Source: Niastella sp. (GTDB taxonomy: Bacteria; Bacteroidota; Bacteroidia; Chitinophagales; Chitinophagaceae). Taken from it: 64,000 bases of DNA. Made by a program: the position numbers and the translations under genes. The DNA lies in the NCBI GenBank assembly GCA_017744515.1, contig JAGIBF010000025.1, positions 1 to 64,000 on the forward strand, in the 5' to 3' direction. Positions 1 to 8,259 of the stretch are shown here, piece after piece. The notes beneath the pieces are model-generated. The model was not told where the DNA came from and ran no database searches. It saw only the letters and a list, made by a program, of their open reading frames with translations. Positions within the stretch are counted from its first letter, which is position 1. The number at the start of each line of letters is the position of its first letter.

Positions 1-428
1 TGGTGTCTAACGTCATCAGGCAAAAGCTGATCGTAGGCATTGAAAGCACGCATTCGCACATGGTGCTCGACAAAACAGTGATCTTATTTCTGCCGGAAGG
101 AGAACATCATGAACTGGGATTGCTGTACATGTACTACTTGTTGAAGAACCGCGGTGTGCAGGTTATCTACCTTGGTGCGAATGTGCCTGTACGTGACCTT
201 GAATTTATTACCAACCTCAAGAAACCCGATTACCTGTACACACATCTGACGTGTAATGCCGGTAGCAATAGCGTGGAGAAATTCTTTAACCAGGTACACC
301 ATAAAATGCCGCAAATACCGGTGGTTATTTCCGGCCAGCTAACACAGGCCCGGTTCAAAAAAATACCGCCCGGAATGCACCTGAAAAGGTCGCTCACAGA
401 GGTCCTGGAGTACGTATCGGCCTCCTGA
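1..428 (+). CDS. MerR-type regulator, C-terminal B12-binding domain (5' partial)
   Basis: The 5' end lies outside the window; the reading frame (first full codon at base 3) is open to the edge, and the GTG at base 3 is probably internal. About 140 residues remain. They match the C-terminal cobalamin-binding half of CarH/LitR-type MerR regulators: a GEHHELG stretch corresponding to the E-x-H cobalamin-ligand motif of CarH, then a Rossmann-like segment with VQVIYLGANVP and a PVVISGQ strand. In characterised members, adenosylcobalamin makes the tetramer bind DNA in the dark, and light destroys the complex and derepresses carotenoid genes. The neighbours (ECF sigma factor and crt genes) fit this role. 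The N-terminal HTH is not visible, so DNA binding is inferred from the family. Confidence 0.82.
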   Translation, partial: VSNVIRQKLIVGIESTHSHMVLDKTVILFLPEGEHHELGLLYMYYLLKNRGVQVIYLGANVPVRDLEFITNLKKPDYLYTHLTCNAGSNSVEKFFNQVHHKMPQIPVVISGQLTQARFKKIPPGMHLKRSLTEVLEYVSAS

Positions 429-478
429 TGGCGATTCGCGACCTGGCCCGGTTTTTATAACTGATTGTTTTACTATAA

Positions 479-545
479 GTTAAGTTTTTTAACATATCGG
501 TATCAACAAGTATACCGCCCTGAATTAAACAATTGTTTAAATTTG
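479..545 (+). promoter_or_regulatory. Stacked inverted repeats and TAnnTTTG promoter upstream of the ECF sigma gene
   Basis: Three inverted repeats are packed into 62 bases: GTTAA-N5-TTAAC (479-493), CGGTAT-N8-ATACCG (498-517) and a perfect 16-base palindrome TTAAACAATTGTTTAA (525-540). The last overlaps a TAAATTTG element (538-545) that matches the Bacteroidota -7 consensus TAnnTTTG; no clear TTTG -33 box is seen. A palindrome over the core promoter is where a MerR-type repressor would bind. That the CarH-like protein binds here is inference. Confidence 0.6.
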
Positions 546-579
546 TAGTGGATTTAATTAACTGAATAAACTAAAAGCC

Positions 580-1080
580 ATGTCGACGATCGAATTTAAT
601 CAAATGCTCGTGAACAATGCAGAGTTCTTAAAACCCTTCGCTGTTACACTTACACGTGACACAGAAGCTGCAAAAGACTTGTTTCAGGAAACTTTATTTA
701 GGGCGTTAGCCAATAAGGATAAGTATAATGTTGGCACCAACATTAAAGCATGGTTGTATACCATCATGCGCAATATCTTTATCAACAACTACAGGAGGAA
801 GGCTAAGCAAAACACTATATTCGACAGTACGCCCAACGATTTCCTGCTGAATCACAATCAGGCAGTAACAGCTAATGAGGCGGAAAGTAATTTAAGGCTG
901 AAAGACATTCAGCATGCTATTCACAACCTGCCCGAAATATTCAGGAATCCTTTCCTGTTGTACTTCGACGGGTTCAAGTATCATGAAATTGCTGAAATGC
1001 TCGATGAGCCGCTCGGTACTATCAAAAGCAGAATACACTTCGCGCGTAAACTGCTGAAAACACAAATGCATCGGTTCTAA
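580..1080 (+). CDS. ECF RNA polymerase sigma factor of the carotenoid cluster
   Basis: A 166-residue sigma-70-like ECF factor. Region 2 is visible around residues 15-72 (DLFQETLFRALANKDKY, then AWLYTIMRNIFINNYRR) and region 4 around 108-163 (HEIAEMLDEPLGTIKSRIHFAR, the -35 recognition helix-turn-helix). It has no C-terminal extension and no anti-sigma gene next to it. It lies between the B12-binding regulator and crtI, so it plausibly transcribes the crt genes and is itself controlled by the regulator, a layout that recalls CarQ with CarA/CarH of Myxococcus. A terminator follows, so crtI needs its own promoter. The start ATG at 580 leaves a leader of roughly 30 bases from the TAAATTTG box. 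Confidence 0.88.
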   Translation: MSTIEFNQMLVNNAEFLKPFAVTLTRDTEAAKDLFQETLFRALANKDKYNVGTNIKAWLYTIMRNIFINNYRRKAKQNTIFDSTPNDFLLNHNQAVTANEAESNLRLKDIQHAIHNLPEIFRNPFLLYFDGFKYHEIAEMLDEPLGTIKSRIHFARKLLKTQMHRF

Positions 1081-1105
1081 ATAGCATCGTAAAAAAGTCA
1101 AAGAA

Positions 1106-1135
1106 GTGGGCCACCTTAGGTGGCTCATTTTTTTT
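1106..1135 (+). terminator. Rho-independent terminator after the ECF sigma gene
   Basis: GGGCCACC (1108-1115) and GGTGGCTC (1119-1126) pair across a TTA loop with a wobble pair, followed by an eight-T tract at 1128-1135. Confidence 0.8.
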
Positions 1136-1205
1136 ATGCTTGTTCGAAGATTGCTAACAGCTAACACCTTATTTCACTGTGCCTTTCTTTACTTAACTTA
1201 AGGGC

Positions 1206-2684
1206 GTGGGAAAAAAAGTGATTGTTATTGGAAGTGGTTTTGCCGGTATGTCGGCCGCAACTTTTATGGCCAAAGCTGGCTGGCAGGTTACTGTACTGGA
1301 AAAACAAGCTGGTCCGGGTGGCCGTGCGCGGCAATTGCAGCACAGTGGTTTCACTTTCGATATGGGACCCAGCTGGTATTGGATGCCCGATGTATTTGAA
1401 CGCTACTTCGCCAGCTTTGGAAAACAGGTGAGCGAATACTACAAACTCCACCGGCTCGATCCATCGTACCGCATCTATCGTGAAGACGGCTACACCGATA
1501 TTCCTGCTGATCTGTATGCCTTCAAAAAAATGCTCGATGAATGGGAGCCCGGCGCTGGCGGCAGGCTCGACAGGTTTCTGGAGGAAGCTGCTTTTAAATA
1601 CAAGACCGGCATGCAAAAGCTGGTATTCAAACCCGGGCAGTCGCTCACCGAGTTCCTCGATGCAGACGTAATAAAAGGTATTTTCAAGCTGGATATATTT
1701 ACCTCCATCAAAAAACACATTCACAAATATTTCAAGCATCCCTACATCCGGCAGATGCTGGAATTTCCGGTGCTTTTCCTCGGCGCTTTGCCCGGCAACA
1801 CGCCCGCGCTCTACAGCCTCATGAACTATGCAGACATTGTAGGCGGCACCTGGTATCCCGAAGGAGGCATGTACAGCATTGTGAAAGCCATGCACCAGCT
1901 GGCCGTCAGCCTGGGTGTGGAGTTTCATTTTAATGAAAATGTGCAACGCATCGAACTGGAAGCCTCCACGGCCAAAAAGGTGATCACCAACAACAATACC
2001 TGGGAAGCCGATGTGGTAATAGGTGGAGCCGACTATCATTTCATAGAAAGCAACCTGCTGCCCGCGGCCTATCGCTCCTATAGTGAAGCATACTGGGAGC
2101 AGCGGGTGCTGGCGCCGTCCTCCCTATTATATTATGTGGGGTTGAACAAGCGGCTCGACAATATCCGCCACCACATGCTGTTCTTCGATGCGCCTTTTGA
2201 GCAACATGCACAGGAGATCTATACTACGCAAGCGTGGCCAACGCATCCATTGTTCTATGTATGCGCCTCATCGGTGACCGACGATGCGGCGGCGCCTGCC
2301 GGGGGAGAGAATCTTTTCTTCCTGATACCGGTGGCAGCGGGCCTCACAGGCGATGACGAGGCCTTGCGCAACCGTTATTTTGAACAAATATTGCAACGGT
2401 TCGAGCAGCGTATCGGACAAAATGTATTGGACAACATTGTGTTCCGCCAATCATTTGCCAACAGCAATTTTATACAGGAATACAATTCATTTAAAGGTAA
2501 TGCGTACGGCCTGGCCAATACATTACGGCAAACCGCTATACTGAAACCTTCCTGCAGAAGTAAGAAAGTACGCAACCTGTTTTATACCGGGCAACTTACC
2601 GTTCCGGGCCCCGGTGTCCCCCCCAGCCTCATCAGTGGAGAAGTAGTAGCCAATGAAGTGTTGAAGCATTTTTCACACACGTAG
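1206..2684 (+). CDS. crtI: Phytoene desaturase (FAD-dependent)
   Basis: A 492-residue amine-oxidase-fold desaturase that converts phytoene to lycopene. The N-terminal dinucleotide-binding motif is VIVIGSGFAGMSAA (residues 5-18) followed by VLEKQAGPGGRA, typical of CrtI. The C-terminal FAD/substrate motif is YTGQLTVPGPGVPPSLISG, a family hallmark. Length matches the usual 490-510. The start is a GTG at 1206, since no in-frame ATG precedes the nucleotide-binding motif closely; this is the weakest point of the call. It is the first gene of the crt block and is separated from the sigma gene by a terminator, so a promoter in 1136-1205 is expected, perhaps one used by the ECF factor. Confidence 0.95.
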   Translation: MGKKVIVIGSGFAGMSAATFMAKAGWQVTVLEKQAGPGGRARQLQHSGFTFDMGPSWYWMPDVFERYFASFGKQVSEYYKLHRLDPSYRIYREDGYTDIPADLYAFKKMLDEWEPGAGGRLDRFLEEAAFKYKTGMQKLVFKPGQSLTEFLDADVIKGIFKLDIFTSIKKHIHKYFKHPYIRQMLEFPVLFLGALPGNTPALYSLMNYADIVGGTWYPEGGMYSIVKAMHQLAVSLGVEFHFNENVQRIELEASTAKKVITNNNTWEADVVIGGADYHFIESNLLPAAYRSYSEAYWEQRVLAPSSLLYYVGLNKRLDNIRHHMLFFDAPFEQHAQEIYTTQAWPTHPLFYVCASSVTDDAAAPAGGENLFFLIPVAAGLTGDDEALRNRYFEQILQRFEQRIGQNVLDNIVFRQSFANSNFIQEYNSFKGNAYGLANTLRQTAILKPSCRSKKVRNLFYTGQLTVPGPGVPPSLISGEVVANEVLKHFSHT

Positions 2685-2734
2685 AGAAAAACTATAACAG
2701 ATGAATGGAATTAATCGGTGTTGAATAAATTACG

Positions 2735-3574
2735 ATGATGATGCGTTTATTTCATAAGGTCAGCCAGCAGTGTAGTCAGATAACCGCAAAGGCGTACAGT
2801 ACGTCCTTTTATTCGGCTATCAGGCTGCTGCATGCCGATCTTCGGTCTCCCATTTGCAATATTTATGGGTTTGTACGGTTTGCCGATGAGATCGTGGATA
2901 CCTTTCACGGGCACGATAAGGCTACATTGCTGGCACAGTTCAGGGAAGATACCTATAAAGCCATCGAACAGCGCATTAGCCTGAACCCTATACTCCACAG
3001 CTTTCAGCTGACTGTTCACCAGTATAATATTCAACTTGACCTGGTAGAGGCATTTTTTCAAAGCATGGCCACCGACCTTTCGCAGCAATACCACGACAGG
3101 AATAGTTACGAGCAATACATTTATGGGAGCGCCGAAGTAGTGGGCCTCATGTGTTTGTCTGTTTTCTGCGAAGGCGATCAGCAACAATACGATCAGTTGA
3201 AGCTATGTGCCCGCTCGCTGGGCGCCGCCTTTCAGAAAGTGAACTTTCTGCGCGATATTAAGGCTGATCATCTCCAGCTCAACCGGAACTATTTTCCTGG
3301 TGCAGATTTTGGTAACTTTACAGCCTGCATGAAGCAGGAGATCGAGCAGGACATCGCGAAAGATTTTCAACACGCTTATACAGGTATACTCCAGTTGCCC
3401 TGGAAAGCAAGGTTTGGCGTATATGTAGCTTATAAATACTACCTGTCGCTGTTTAAAAAAATAAAGAAAACGTGTCCTGCTCAAATACTGGAACAACGGA
3501 TCCGTATACCCAATTACTTAAAGGCATTGATCCTGGTTCGTGCAGGGGTAAAAAACAGATTAAATTTAATATGA
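2735..3574 (+). CDS. crtB: Phytoene synthase
   Basis: A 279-residue trans-isoprenyl diphosphate synthase (head-to-head type) that condenses two geranylgeranyl diphosphates into phytoene. The two aspartate-rich motifs that bind Mg-diphosphate are visible: DEIVD at residues 51-55 and RDIKAD at 173-178. YSTSFYSAIRLL near residue 21 and EVVGLM near 134 are also family features. It starts 50 bases after crtI. Three ATG codons in a row occur at the start, and the first was taken. The 3' flank carries a dispersed repeat before idi. Confidence 0.93.
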   Translation: MMMRLFHKVSQQCSQITAKAYSTSFYSAIRLLHADLRSPICNIYGFVRFADEIVDTFHGHDKATLLAQFREDTYKAIEQRISLNPILHSFQLTVHQYNIQLDLVEAFFQSMATDLSQQYHDRNSYEQYIYGSAEVVGLMCLSVFCEGDQQQYDQLKLCARSLGAAFQKVNFLRDIKADHLQLNRNYFPGADFGNFTACMKQEIEQDIAKDFQHAYTGILQLPWKARFGVYVAYKYYLSLFKKIKKTCPAQILEQRIRIPNYLKALILVRAGVKNRLNLI

Positions 3575-3580
3575 GTACTT

Positions 3581-3613
3581 GTCAGCCTGAGCTTGTCGAA
3601 GGCCGGCGAAGGG
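3581..3613 (+). repeat. Dispersed intergenic repeat, family 1 (copy a)
   Basis: GTCAGCCTGAGCTTGTCGAA (3581-3600) followed by GGCCGGCGAAGGG. It lies between crtB and idi. Related copies are at 4216, 8047, 9629, 9704 and 43916, all intergenic. Confidence 0.75.
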
Positions 3614-3674
3614 ATAATAAAAGGTTAAGCACTCACAGCTTAAAGGGAGAGGCTCAGATAAAAAGAATTATTGC

Positions 3675-4202
3675 ATGAGTACATTGAACCAGGTAATATT
3701 GGTCAACGAGCAGGACGAAGCGGTGGGTGTTATGGAAAAGATCGAAGCCCATCGGAAAGCGGTACTGCACCGCGCATTCAGCGTATTTATTTTCAACAGT
3801 AAGGGTGAGATGCTGTTGCAGCAACGTGCTTTCAGTAAATACCACAGTGGAGGCTTATGGACAAATGCCTGCTGCGGGCATCCGGCTCCCGGTGAACTGA
3901 CGGGTAATGCTGCTGCAAGAAGGCTACATGAAGAGATGGGATTTACGACTGAGCTGCATGAACTTTTTGATTTCACTTACCGGCATGCTTTTGATAATGG
4001 CCTGACCGAATATGAGCTTGACCATGTTTTTGCCGGCACCTGGGATGCGCAGATGCATCCCAATCCGGAAGAAGTGCATGATCATTGCTTTATGAGTCTC
4101 GACGAAATAAGGCAATCTATGAGTGAGCATCCGCAGCAATACACCGTATGGTTTCGTATCGTGTACCCGCGCATTGCGGCCTGGGCCCGGAAAACGGCGT
4201 AG
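3675..4202 (+). CDS. idi: Isopentenyl-diphosphate delta-isomerase, type I
   Basis: A 175-residue Nudix-fold enzyme interconverting IPP and DMAPP, supplying precursors for carotenoids. HRAFSVFIFNSKGEMLLQQR and WTNACCGHPAPGE contain the metal-binding histidines and the active-site cysteine (C in ACCGHP). The Nudix-like segment AARRLHEEMGF follows, and YELDHVFAG near residue 112 carries further conserved acidic and histidine residues. The ATG at 3675 follows the repeat element by about 60 bases. The gene sits between crtB and crtZ in the same orientation. Confidence 0.94.
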   Translation: MSTLNQVILVNEQDEAVGVMEKIEAHRKAVLHRAFSVFIFNSKGEMLLQQRAFSKYHSGGLWTNACCGHPAPGELTGNAAARRLHEEMGFTTELHELFDFTYRHAFDNGLTEYELDHVFAGTWDAQMHPNPEEVHDHCFMSLDEIRQSMSEHPQQYTVWFRIVYPRIAAWARKTA

Positions 4203-4215
4203 ACAACGCTCAAAT

Positions 4216-4240
4216 GTCACACCTGAGCTTGTCGAAGGGT
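4216..4240 (+). repeat. Dispersed intergenic repeat, family 1 (copy b)
   Basis: A 25-base copy reading GTCACACCTGAGCTTGTCGA and then AGGGT, between idi and crtZ. Confidence 0.7.
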
Positions 4241-4257
4241 GAACTAAAAGAAGTAAC

Positions 4258-4740
4258 ATGCATTGGTTATTATATATAGGAATACTGGCAGCTACTTTTG
4301 TAGCGATGGAGGGGATCACCTGGCTCACGCATAAGTTCATCATGCACGGACTTTTGTGGTACCTGCATGAAGATCACCACCAACCGCAGCCCGGTTTCTT
4401 TGAAAAGAACGACGCCTTCTTCGTCATTTTTGCAATACCCAGTTTCCTTTGTATCCTCTTTGGCACCCTCGATAAAATGTATTGGCTGCAAGCGATCGGT
4501 TTCGGTGTCATGGCCTATGGCTTCGCTTACTTCCTGGTGCATGATGTGATCATTCACCAGCGCTTCAAATGGTTTACCCGCTCCAACAATACCTACATCC
4601 GCGCCATTCGCTGGGCCCACAAAATGCACCACCGGCACCTTGGCCCACAGGACGGTGAGTCATTCGGCATGTTGTACGTGCATAAAAAATACTGGGACAA
4701 AGTGCGCCGCGATAAAAAGTTCATGGAAAATAAGAAGTGA
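4258..4740 (+). CDS. crtZ: Beta-carotene hydroxylase
   Basis: A 160-residue membrane di-iron hydroxylase of the fatty-acid-hydroxylase superfamily that hydroxylates beta-carotene rings to give zeaxanthin. All four histidine clusters are present: H25-x4-H30, H37-xx-HH41, H95-x4-H100 and H121-xx-HH125. Hydrophobic segments lie at about residues 4-20, 53-70 and 76-95. Its TGA overlaps the GTG start of crtY, which implies translational coupling. The presence of crtZ and crtY predicts a yellow-orange xanthophyll as end product unless further modifying genes lie elsewhere. Confidence 0.95.
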   Translation: MHWLLYIGILAATFVAMEGITWLTHKFIMHGLLWYLHEDHHQPQPGFFEKNDAFFVIFAIPSFLCILFGTLDKMYWLQAIGFGVMAYGFAYFLVHDVIIHQRFKWFTRSNNTYIRAIRWAHKMHHRHLGPQDGESFGMLYVHKKYWDKVRRDKKFMENKK

Positions 4741-5879
4741 ACCGTTTCCATTATATCGTTGCCGGGGCTGGTTGTGCAGGATTGAGTTTCCTGGTACGTC
4801 TGCTGCAAACAGGCCAGTTCTCCGATAAGAAGATCTTACTCATTGATCATTCCCTCAAAAATGCAAACGACCGCACGTGGTGCTTCTGGGAAAAAACACC
4901 CGGCCTTTTTGACGCTGTTGTGTATAAACAGTGGCAGCATTTGTGGCTCTGCGACCACGCACATGTCAGGTTGTATGACATTGCGCCCTATACTTACAAG
5001 ATGATCAGGGGAATTGATTTTTATCAATACTGTTTGGAGTTTATTCGTAAATACCCAAATGTGATCATTGAGCAAGCGACTATACAACGCATGGAGAACA
5101 CACACAATGGTGCTGTATTGGAGACAAACGGTCAGTTGTATGAGGCAGATCATATCTTCAGCAGCATTCTATTGCAGAAGCCTGTATTGAAAAAAGGACA
5201 ATATCATTTGTTGCAGCATTTCAAAGGTTGGGTGATTGAAACGCAGGAAGCTGTTTTCAATCCGGCTGAAGCTACGCTGATGGATTTCCGGGTGAGCCAG
5301 GAGCAGGGAACTGCGTTTGTATATGTGATGCCCTTCACACCACATCGTGCATTGGTGGAATATACTTTATTCTCTGATTCCACGTTGCGCAGCGAAGAAT
5401 ATGATGCAGGTCTTAAAAATTACATACATACCTTTCTCAACACATCAAACTATACAGTACAGGAAGAAGAGTTTGGTGTTATTCCCATGACGAATTATCG
5501 TTTTCCTTCAAGCGATGGTGCTATCACTTATATGGGTACTGCAGGAGGACAAACAAAAGCTTCCAGCGGATACACTTTCCAATTTATTCAAAAACAAACA
5601 GCACAATTGGTGGATGCGATATTGCGAAACGTCAAACCTGTTATAGATACATCTCTTTTGCAAAGGAGATTTCATTGGTATGATAGCATATTGCTCAACG
5701 TGCTTGCAAAAAATAAATTGCCGGGCGCTGTTATTTTTACAACATTATTTAATAAGAATGAAATAAGAGACGTCTTACAGTTCCTCGATAATGAGACTTC
5801 ATTGTTGCAGGAGATTAAAATTATCACGGTGTTACCTAAGAGAATCTTCTTACGAGCGGCATTGGAACAACTAACATAA
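4737..5879 (+). CDS. crtY: Lycopene beta-cyclase
   Basis: A 380-residue flavoprotein cyclase that closes the rings of lycopene to beta-carotene. The N-terminal nucleotide-binding motif YIVAGAGCAGLSFLVRLL (residues 4-21) and the NDRTWCFWE motif (about residues 42-50) are typical of CrtY/CrtL enzymes. The GTG start at 4737 overlaps the crtZ stop codon (GTGA), so crtZ and crtY are translationally coupled. It is the last gene of the block; the following 225 bases hold no gene and no convincing terminator, only a TATTTTCA direct repeat at 5990 and 6017. Confidence 0.92.
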   Translation: MNRFHYIVAGAGCAGLSFLVRLLQTGQFSDKKILLIDHSLKNANDRTWCFWEKTPGLFDAVVYKQWQHLWLCDHAHVRLYDIAPYTYKMIRGIDFYQYCLEFIRKYPNVIIEQATIQRMENTHNGAVLETNGQLYEADHIFSSILLQKPVLKKGQYHLLQHFKGWVIETQEAVFNPAEATLMDFRVSQEQGTAFVYVMPFTPHRALVEYTLFSDSTLRSEEYDAGLKNYIHTFLNTSNYTVQEEEFGVIPMTNYRFPSSDGAITYMGTAGGQTKASSGYTFQFIQKQTAQLVDAILRNVKPVIDTSLLQRRFHWYDSILLNVLAKNKLPGAVIFTTLFNKNEIRDVLQFLDNETSLLQEIKIITVLPKRIFLRAALEQLT

Positions 5880-6104
5880 GTAACAGCTAAAGTTGTCTGA
5901 TTAACAATTAATAGCCGCCTTTTTTACATGCCCATATCAGCTCATGTATTTAATGAAATGCAGTCCCAACGCGTGTTTGATCTACTAAGTATTTTCACTC
6001 AATTTTAACTGCTAAATATTTTCATTGGCATTTTGGCAGAGTAATTGTAGCCTATTCTCCTCATAATCCTATAGATCATTCATTAATCAAGATATTGTGT
6101 TCTT

Positions 6105-8039
6105 ATGAGAAACCTGATTGTGTGCGTAGCTGCATGGTTATGTAGCAGTACAACCCTGTTAGCCCAGGTAACCTTTACTGCAGATGATATTGTTCCACCC
6201 TACAATGGACTCTTCTATTATGGCACCAACGGCGGTTGGTATCCTACCTGGGATGATATGAGCATTGCGGATATTGCCGCAGGTAATCCTTCTAAAAATG
6301 TAAAAGGCGTAGGAAGTAAAACTTTCAGGCCTCCGTTACCCGGTTCTTTTGTAGACTTTTATGGCTACAATGTGCGCACTGTTGAGTTTGCACACTACCG
6401 TTCATTAGGTGTACGGGATTATACAGTGATCCTTAACTCACCAGTAGATCGGGAGATGGATCCTGCATTTTATAGAAATGATGGCACAGCTTCTACCAGC
6501 AACGAGTGTGGTGAACACTCCATCCTGTTTAAAAATATGTACTCGCCCATTTGGGATGGAGGGCTTAACGGAACTCCCTATAATGATACCAACTATTGCG
6601 CGAAGTATGTATATGAGATCGTATCGAGGTACAAGGACTTTACCAAATTCTGGGAAATAGTCAACGAACCTGATTTCGATTGGACCAATACAGCGTGGCT
6701 GACGCGTGGTCAGCCAGGCAACTGGTGGGAAAATGCGCCGAAGCCTTGTGCGCTTAATAATTTGAAAGCTCCGGTATTCCATTATATACGCTGGTTGCGT
6801 ATTGCCTATGATATTATCAAAACGCTGGACCCCACTGCTTATGTGGCGCCCGGTGGATTGGGATACATCAGTTTTGCAGATGTATTGTGCCGCTACACCG
6901 ACAACCCGGTGGATGGCAGTGTGACGGCGCAATATCCCAAGCCTGGTTCTGCTTACTTCGATGTGCTCAGCTTTCACAGCTATCCTCAATATGCATTGGC
7001 CTACTGGAGCAATGCAGCCGGTGGATTTGTACATGAGCGCCATTCCGATAGAGCGGCAGAAAAGTTTGTTGGACTGAAAAACGATTTCGACAGTATCCTC
7101 CACCTGTATGGATATGATGGCGTACAAAAGCCAAAGAAACTTTTTATTTGTACGGAGACCAATATCGCATCCAAGTCTTTCAGCGATATGATCGGCTCCG
7201 ACGAGGCGCAGACCAACTATGTGATGAAAGCATTGGTGATGAGCCAAAAGCACGATATCCTTCAAACCTACTTTTTTGTATTGGGTGATAGTAAGACGCC
7301 GGCAACGGCCACCAGTGAGTTTGACCTGATGGGGCTATATGAAGAATTGCCTGGCAAAGGGCCTGTGAATGGAGGCACAGGATACAACCAACGATACAAG
7401 AATGCAGGTACTGCATTTAAAACCATGTCGGACCTGTTATTAGGTTCTCGGTATGATGCTGCACAAACAGCAAGGCTCAACCTGCCTGCTACCATCGAGG
7501 GGGGTGCTTTCCTGGACGGCCGTGGACAGCATATTTATGTGCTGTGGGCCAAAACCACGACAGACCTGGTCGAGACGGCAACGGCTACTTATAGTTTCCC
7601 TGCTGCCATGAACATGCCTCCCCAACTCAGCCTGAGAAGCTGGCATTGGGGATCGACCAATGTAACGACAGTTGTTAATTCTACTAATATTCAGATCAGC
7701 AGCACACCGGTGTTAATAGCCGAAGAGTTTAGTGTATTGCCCGTTACAGATAAGCCAACGGTGCCGAAACCCGATGAGCATTTCTCGGTAAACATCTATC
7801 CGAATCCGGCATCGGCTAATGCATCTATAACATTCACCCTGAAAAACAGCGCCAAAGTAAAGGTGGCCATCTTTAATTCAGAAGGCCGGCAAGTCGCTAC
7901 AGCCATTGCTGATCGTTCTTTCACAGGTGGCACACACGTAGTATCGTTGCCGGTGCAAAAGCTGGTGAGCGGTGTGTACTATTGCCGCTTCTCTACCGAA
8001 AAGTCGGAAGAAATGAAGAAGTTCATCATTGCGCGGTAA
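6105..8039 (+). CDS. Secreted TIM-barrel glycosidase-like protein with T9SS sorting domain
   Basis: A 644-residue protein with a signal peptide (hydrophobic residues 4-20, ending LLAQ). The body resembles clan GH-A hydrolases: WEIVNEPDFDW supplies a candidate acid/base Glu after Asn, FHSYPQY lies on a later strand, and ICTETN supplies a candidate nucleophile Glu. The exact GH family cannot be fixed from reading. The last ~80 residues (VNIYPNPASANASITF ... GVYYCRFSTEKSEEMKKFIIAR) form a Por-type C-terminal domain, which directs export by the type IX system and surface attachment or release. It stands alone, with a terminator downstream. The substrate is unknown, probably a plant or microbial polysaccharide. 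Confidence 0.8.
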   Translation: MRNLIVCVAAWLCSSTTLLAQVTFTADDIVPPYNGLFYYGTNGGWYPTWDDMSIADIAAGNPSKNVKGVGSKTFRPPLPGSFVDFYGYNVRTVEFAHYRSLGVRDYTVILNSPVDREMDPAFYRNDGTASTSNECGEHSILFKNMYSPIWDGGLNGTPYNDTNYCAKYVYEIVSRYKDFTKFWEIVNEPDFDWTNTAWLTRGQPGNWWENAPKPCALNNLKAPVFHYIRWLRIAYDIIKTLDPTAYVAPGGLGYISFADVLCRYTDNPVDGSVTAQYPKPGSAYFDVLSFHSYPQYALAYWSNAAGGFVHERHSDRAAEKFVGLKNDFDSILHLYGYDGVQKPKKLFICTETNIASKSFSDMIGSDEAQTNYVMKALVMSQKHDILQTYFFVLGDSKTPATATSEFDLMGLYEELPGKGPVNGGTGYNQRYKNAGTAFKTMSDLLLGSRYDAAQTARLNLPATIEGGAFLDGRGQHIYVLWAKTTTDLVETATATYSFPAAMNMPPQLSLRSWHWGSTNVTTVVNSTNIQISSTPVLIAEEFSVLPVTDKPTVPKPDEHFSVNIYPNPASANASITFTLKNSAKVKVAIFNSEGRQVATAIADRSFTGGTHVVSLPVQKLVSGVYYCRFSTEKSEEMKKFIIAR

Positions 8040-8046
8040 ATCTCCT

Positions 8047-8086
8047 GTCACCCTGAATCGTTGTCGCCCTGAGCTTGTCGAAGGGT
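8047..8086 (+). repeat. Dispersed intergenic repeat, family 1 (copy c, doubled)
   Basis: A double unit: GTCACCCTGAATCGTT (8047-8062) followed by GTCGCCCTGAGCTTGTCGAA and GGGT to 8086. A near-identical copy in inverted orientation lies at 9704-9742, so the two flank the response-regulator gene. Confidence 0.8.
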
Positions 8087-8139
8087 AGTTGAAGCCAACT
8101 TAAATGCTTACTCACTACTGACTATTTATAATTCCCGGC

Positions 8140-8172
8140 AGCGCCTCCCTCACCGGAGGCGCTGCTTTTTTA
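8140..8172 (+). terminator. Rho-independent terminator after the glycosidase gene
   Basis: AGCGCCTCC (8140-8148) pairs perfectly with GGAGGCGCT (8155-8163) across a six-base loop, followed by GC and six or more T. Confidence 0.88.
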
Positions 8173-8215
8173 TGCACGCTGCCAACCCCCGTTGCCTCAG
8201 TGCCTTGCTGCCCCG

Positions 8216-8242
8216 TTGCCTGTTTCTTTTTCCTTAGCTTTG
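8216..8242 (+). promoter_or_regulatory. Promoter of the NtrC-type regulator
   Basis: TAGCTTTG at 8235-8242 is an exact TAnnTTTG -7 element. A TTG lies at 8216-8218, 16 bases upstream, somewhat closer than the usual ~19. Transcription would start near 8249, giving a very short leader before the ATG at 8260. Confidence 0.6.
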
Positions 8243-8259
8243 CCCTCACAAAGCATTTT

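Noticed and set aside
1161..2039. Long open frame on the minus strand inside crtI (about 290 codons)
   Set aside because: It lies fully antisense to a clear crtI and has no recognisable domain; the frame is open because of codon use in crtI.
5880..6104. Terminator or promoter between crtY and the glycosidase gene
   Set aside because: Only a TATTTTCA direct repeat 27 bases apart was found; no stem with T tract and no TAnnTTTG box at suitable distance.
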